Positions 61,501-64,000 of a DNA stretch of 64,000 nucleotides are shown here, piece by piece. Under the pieces are notes generated by a model, which did no database searches, was not told the DNA's origin, and worked only from the letters and a program-made list of their open reading frames with translations. The stretch covers positions 6,290,501-6,354,500 of the forward strand of contig NC_052667.1 of assembly GCF_016802725.1 (NCBI RefSeq). The letters are read 5' to 3'. The position numbers and the translations under genes were made by a program. Each line of letters begins with the position of its first letter. Within the stretch, counting starts at the first letter, position 1. This DNA is from Solenopsis invicta. Lineage: Eukaryota; Arthropoda; Insecta; Hymenoptera; Formicidae.

Positions 61501-62777
61501 AAATAAAAGAAGTTAAAAGCCTTTCAGGTATTTTATTTGCTAATTTAATGTTTTTAATAATGTTACGTTTTTTTTTGTGCGATTTTAGTACAAGAAAATT
61601 TTCGTAACTCGGTATAAAATGCGTAATAAAATGCGCGAATACTTTGTGTAAAAATTAACGCACCATTGAGGCAGGTATTTTCCAGATAATCAGAATTCGG
61701 ATCGTCCTCCAGTAATTCGGGGTGAGTTCTCCTGGTGAAGCGACTGAGAGAACAGCTCCTCAGGGCAGTGTCGTACGTCGCCGATCGGCAGACGAAACTG
61801 AACTCGTTGAGGCATCTAAATACAAAATTAAAATGCTACTTTTCTTTACGACGCACAGTATAATTTTTATTTGTCTCCGCGTACCTGTCCTCGCAATCGG
61901 TCCTATTAGCGGCGCTGACTTCTTTGATATCGGTCAGGAGTAGCTTCAGCTTCTTCCTCGGATGCCTCTCGAATACGTAACGGCGATTCGGACATTCCCT
62001 TTCTATTCTGTCAGCTGAGAGAAATAATGTCATCTTAATTTCTGATACGCAGAAATTATCGTAGACAGTAAGAAAAGAAGCAGATCGTAATTAAGAATCC
62101 CAGATGAACTGGGAGCAAGATTATTTCTAGATCCTTTTCGTGGAGAATCGCGTTCGTCTATCAAAACTATTAAAGATAACTGCCAAGATTATTAAAAAAA
62201 TTACAATAATGAAACAATTGCAATAGTGAAATAATCGGCGCGCAGTTCGTGTGAACTGGGAATTTATGCAAAATTGAGCATCAAGATCGACTTTGATCCG
62301 ATCCTTCTTTCGCTCATGTTTAAAAATAAATTATCGCGCCTTTTTAACAAGCGAACTGTTGCAATTAATAAAATTAATCGGCACGTACGACGACAATGTT
62401 CTTTTTCTATCTTTCATGCGAATACTTACACGCTAAGCATACTTCGGTAAAGTGCACGCTGTTCGGTACGAGCATGAGATTTCCTATGCCCTCCGGCTGC
62501 GCCTGTTCCCTCGTTAAATAGCAAATACTCTCCTCGTACTCGGCGGCACCGCTGAAGGACGCGATTCTGCTGCCGGGCTGAAAGTCGAAGCTCGTACACG
62601 CACGAACCAGATTGTTCGTCGCCGTTCTGTCCCGCAGGCAGAGCTCCTGACACTTCTCCAAGACCCTAAATGGAGGCGCCGAGTCTCGCACCTGTCGTAA
62701 AACGGAATTTCTTAGCGTTGGATACGTCTCCTCCACCGCAAGACAATTTTTTTTTTTTTCTACGCGGTCGCCGTTGC
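46519..62777 (-). CDS. PAN/Apple and ZP-domain transmembrane protein (NompA/Trynity type); 5' end not found
   Basis: Seventeen minus-strand exons, all junctions in frame: 62777(?)..62430, 62014..61885, 61815..61664, 61354..61079, 60534..60223, 59598..59503, 58509..57765, 56793..56374, 55431..55250, 52732..52554, 52244..52105, 50684..50538, 50206..50117, 48461..48089, 48008..47839, 47199..47116, 46726..46519. About 1350 aa are visible. Order: four PAN modules, a DRYP-repeat linker, a Gly-rich part, a fifth PAN, then a ZP domain (CSEDGMEFTLRTPEGF to the CRDGCQPAYC region). A furin-like RRRR site, an acidic stretch, one membrane span and a tail of about 100 residues follow. This combination is known from insect NompA, which links sensory dendrites to cuticle, and from Trynity-class proteins, which pattern apical matrix. 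I cannot decide between them, so no symbol is given. The signal peptide exon is not visible, and the first exon's acceptor is the least certain. Confidence 0.88.
46785..46998. repeat. AT-rich repeat resembling family B
   Basis: Begins CACTGAAAACAAATTTGTTA and closes with the inverted TTAACAAATTTTTTTCCTTA. It contains two GCAACTAAATATT-type motifs. It lies immediately upstream of the last PAN-ZP exon, in the intron. Confidence 0.45.
47200..47838 (-). other. PAN-ZP intron between membrane exon and tail exons
   Basis: Includes a repeat-like segment at about 47355-47720 rich in TTCGAAT/ATTCGAA (GCGAATTATTCGAATCGGG at one side, CGATTCGATTTGATTC at the other). A related AAATTCGATTCGG fragment lies near 46286. 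Probably an old DNA element; no coding sequence. Confidence 0.5.
48462..50116 (-). other. PAN-ZP intron carrying the giant palindrome
   Basis: AT-rich intron interrupted by the GC-rich 430-bp inverted repeat (49116-49545). It also contains a dispersed-repeat-like stretch at about 49585-49740 (AACTTTTAACTTAACTCAG). No exon seen. Confidence 0.75.
49116..49545. repeat. 430-bp GC-rich near-perfect palindrome (foldback element)
   Basis: The two arms of about 205-210 bases are inverted copies with only a few mismatches over the outer 145 bases. Left: TTGATCAAGAAACGGTAGTC, then GTTGTTGACCGCGCACGGTC, then GGCGGCACGCCGCGCGACGT. The right arm has the same in reverse. Pairing continues with more mismatches through CATTCAACTCG to a loop of about 12 bases near 49337. 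Several CACGTG/CACGTGA motifs are present. No reading frame of note. Composition differs sharply from the AT-rich intron around it. Most likely a recently inserted foldback/MITE; a structured-RNA role is possible. Confidence 0.9.
50207..52553 (-). other. PAN-ZP introns in the ZP region (50207-50537, 50685-52104, 52245-52553)
   Basis: AT-rich introns with good splice ends (GTAATC, GTATGC and GTAAGA donors). Apart from the two ZP exons they enclose, I recognise no element or gene. The open frame at about 51431-51709 is unsupported. Confidence 0.65.
53343..53500. repeat. Dispersed repeat, family B, copy 2
   Basis: GCACGAAGAAAAAAAAATTG start. The AATTTCTTCAATTTAAG and AAGTTCAAGCATTTA segments correspond, inverted, to the copy near 26856-27010. 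Confidence 0.4.
54940..54962. repeat. (TA)n microsatellite
   Basis: About 11 TA units in the PAN-ZP intron. Confidence 0.9.
55250..56793 (-). other. PAN-ZP protein: Gly-rich segment and PAN module 5 exons
   Basis: Exon 56793..56374 starts with a Pro/Gly-rich part (YPPPGMYPHG, GGYGGYGDGGGGGLGGGG). It then begins a PAN module at CDEQDNFKQVG, with CEREC and FVC. Exon 55431..55250 completes it (RSFNYRPYAAPYGAERDNC, YDFYERN, GECLD). The junction is phase 2. Confidence 0.85.
55732..56119. mobile_element. Long-TIR element (TTCTCAGAATTTTT family), copy 2
   Basis: Starts GGTGAAAATTTTTCAGAATT and ends with the inverted CGCTGAGAAAAGTTTTCACC. The right arm (ATTCGTATAAAAACGCTGAG with TTCTGCAAAGTGTTCTAATT) matches the left arm of copy 1 at 30664 in inverse. 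It is inside the intron within PAN module 5. Confidence 0.65.
56794..57764 (-). other. PAN-ZP intron between the DRYP exon and the Gly-rich exon
   Basis: AT-rich, donor GTAAGT, acceptor ATCAAACAG. No element or gene recognised. Confidence 0.75.
57765..58509 (-). repeat. DRYP-repeat exon of the PAN-ZP protein (coding minisatellite)
   Basis: A single 745-nt exon, open throughout on the minus strand, encodes about 248 residues built from tyrosine-proline repeats. The N-terminal part has four-residue DRYP units (12-nt period). A middle part has five-residue ADRYP/MDRYP/TERYP units (15-nt period, about eleven in a row). The rest is degenerate (DKYP, DNYP, GRYPDKDP). It links PAN modules 1-4 to the Gly-rich segment. 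Repeated Tyr in an extracellular matrix protein could support dityrosine cross-links or flexible extension; that is inference. Confidence 0.9.
58510..60222 (-). other. PAN-ZP introns flanking the small 96-nt exon (59503-59598)
   Basis: Two AT-rich introns surround a short exon encoding HQYLDGDRDNPGYRPDPLGQ and a Gly/Arg/Pro ending. The exon has good splice sites (ACCAACAG acceptor, phase-1 GTTAGA donor). Nothing else recognised. Confidence 0.7.
60223..62777 (-). other. PAN-ZP protein: PAN/Apple modules 1-4
   Basis: Module 1: exon ending 62430, with LEKCQELC, ACTSFDF, ICYLTRE and TEVCL. Module 2: 62014..61885 plus 61815..61664, with ECPNRRYVFERH, DCEDRC, FVCRSATYD and SCSLSRF. Module 3: 61354..61079, with RRCDGLAVFV, ECQALC, FCRSVEFDEQTRQC and YDLVC. 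Module 4: 60534..60223, with ECLDEC, FQCRSAVYS, TCRLSRFNQR and YYENL. Module 4 lacks the usual first cysteine (it reads AFQRYRN). PAN modules mediate protein or carbohydrate contacts outside the cell. Confidence 0.85.
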
Positions 62778-64000
62778 CTCACGAAATTGCAGAAGATTGA
62801 AATTCAAGAAGAGCGATTTCGCCCGATCGATCGTTTCCACGCGAATTGGCGATAAGATGAAAGTTCGCGATGCTACAGTTAATATTGAAGATAACCCCAG
62901 CCACGGCACATATTAGTTGATGGAATATCTTTAGATCTTCCATTAAGAAGATTGCATGCTTGTGGATGTACCTTTTCTAAAATGATAGATATTCTCAGAA
63001 TATTTCTATATTATTGAAATTTTCGTACACTGTGCGTACATATCCTAATAATATTCGTCGAAAGATTATTCTTACGCATAGAATATTCTATGCGATTTGA
63101 CGCGGTGATCATTATTTTTCGAATATTCTTGTATACGGGATTCTTGAATATCTGAAAAGTCAGATTTAGAAAATATTTCAGAGAGCACACGTAATATTAT
63201 GAATGTTAAATTACAAAAAAAATGCGTACATTCTTATAACACTAACAGACGATTTGTTTAAAAATATTCGCGTTGAAAGAACTATAAGAATATAGAATCT
63301 TCTCTGTCTGCTGGGACAATAACTGAAAATTTTAGAAGTAATAAATAAAATTCTGACGGAGGTGTTATTTTTCGTAAATAAATAAATAAATAGTTCACCA
63401 TTTTTGGGGAAAGGAAGATCTTATAGATGCTTCTTAGCATCAATATTATTAAACTACGTTAAAAATTATCGTTAATTTAATTTTCGATTCGCGGTTTTAC
63501 ATACATTGTATATTAATTAACAGATATTTGTAGAGAATTTTTAAAAATTGTTTAAAAGATGTATAAAATTGATTTTGTTGAAAAGGTAACTTTGTAGAAT
63601 TTTTAAAAGAATATCTATAAATAGCCGAAAGTTATCTTAAAAGATATTTTTAAGATGTTTGAGATTTCTAAAAAAATATCCTTCAAACATATCTCCAGGT
63701 CGAATGATATCTTAAAATGTTGCATCAGACATTTTTTAGATCACTTTGAGCAACTCCGATTAAACTTTAATCGACCGCAGGGACATTAGCATCCCTGTGA
63801 AGAAATAAAGTAAAATAGTTTATTATTGAAAGAAGACGCAAAGTCCTCTTTTTTTCTCTTTATAATGTACACTTGATTGATCATAGCATCCGATATATTT
63901 TATTGCTTCGACATAAATGGAAATAATAGAATTATTGATTTTACATTATTTAATAAATGTGAACTGTTGGTAATACTGCTGATAAAGTTGATCGGCCCTA
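62778..64000. other. Right edge: probable PAN-ZP intron or 5' flank
   Basis: AT-rich. No signal-peptide exon with a matching donor was found here, so the 5' end of the PAN-ZP gene probably lies outside the window. Scattered AAAATATTC-type repeats; no other feature. Confidence 0.5.

Noticed and set aside
62407..62736. Starting the PAN-ZP protein at an internal codon near 62736
   Set aside because: That codon is GTG and the frame continues upstream through the likely first PAN cysteine; a secreted protein also needs a signal peptide, which is not here.
1..64000. Autonomous transposase, reverse transcriptase or viral gene
   Set aside because: No long frame with integrase, DDE or polymerase motifs was seen on either strand; the mobile sequences here are all short and non-coding.

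Overview
The window looks like an insect nuclear chromosome, most probably from a hymenopteran and perhaps an ant. It is AT-rich with long introns and intergenic DNA, sharp GC/CpG-rich islands at two promoters, and many small inverted-repeat DNA elements. Genes were recognised by reading exons in six frames and checking that GT/AG splice sites keep the frame. The species call is an inference; no marker names the species.

Layout. (1) 1-5541, minus: the 5' end of Disabled (Dab). It has a 12-codon first coding exon and, 5.4 kb away, the start of the PTB domain; the gene runs off the left edge. A CpG-rich, trinucleotide-rich 5' region follows to about 6.5 kb. (2) 6.65-14.9 kb, plus: a tandem array of insect chemosensory protein (CSP) genes. 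Three are intact two-exon genes of 114 aa each, and two are decayed remnants, all in duplicated blocks of about 2 kb that also carry a small palindromic element. (3) 14.9-24.2 kb: intergenic, with nested inverted-repeat elements. (4) 24506-38918, plus: cueball, seven coding exons, 591 aa (signal peptide, YWTD propeller, EGF modules, one membrane span), with an 8.1-kb first intron. (5) 42693-44711, plus: a Myb/SANT-like DNA-binding protein with a C-terminal charged coiled coil; its middle splicing is uncertain. (6) 46519 to about 62777, minus, 5' end not found: a 17-exon PAN/Apple plus ZP-domain transmembrane protein of the apical extracellular matrix (NompA/Trynity type). It has five PAN modules, a DRYP-repeat linker, a Gly-rich segment, a ZP domain, a furin site, a membrane span and a short tail.

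The genes are not an operon and no shared pathway is evident. Dab (minus) and cueball (plus) point away from each other with the CSP array between them. The Myb/SANT gene and the PAN-ZP gene converge. The most unusual items are a 430-bp, GC-rich, almost perfect palindrome inside an intron of the PAN-ZP gene, the DRYP/ADRYP minisatellite exon, the mosaic structure of the third CSP gene, and a three-layer nest of DNA elements near 16.5 kb. I saw no rRNA, tRNA, CRISPR array or bacterial-type feature.
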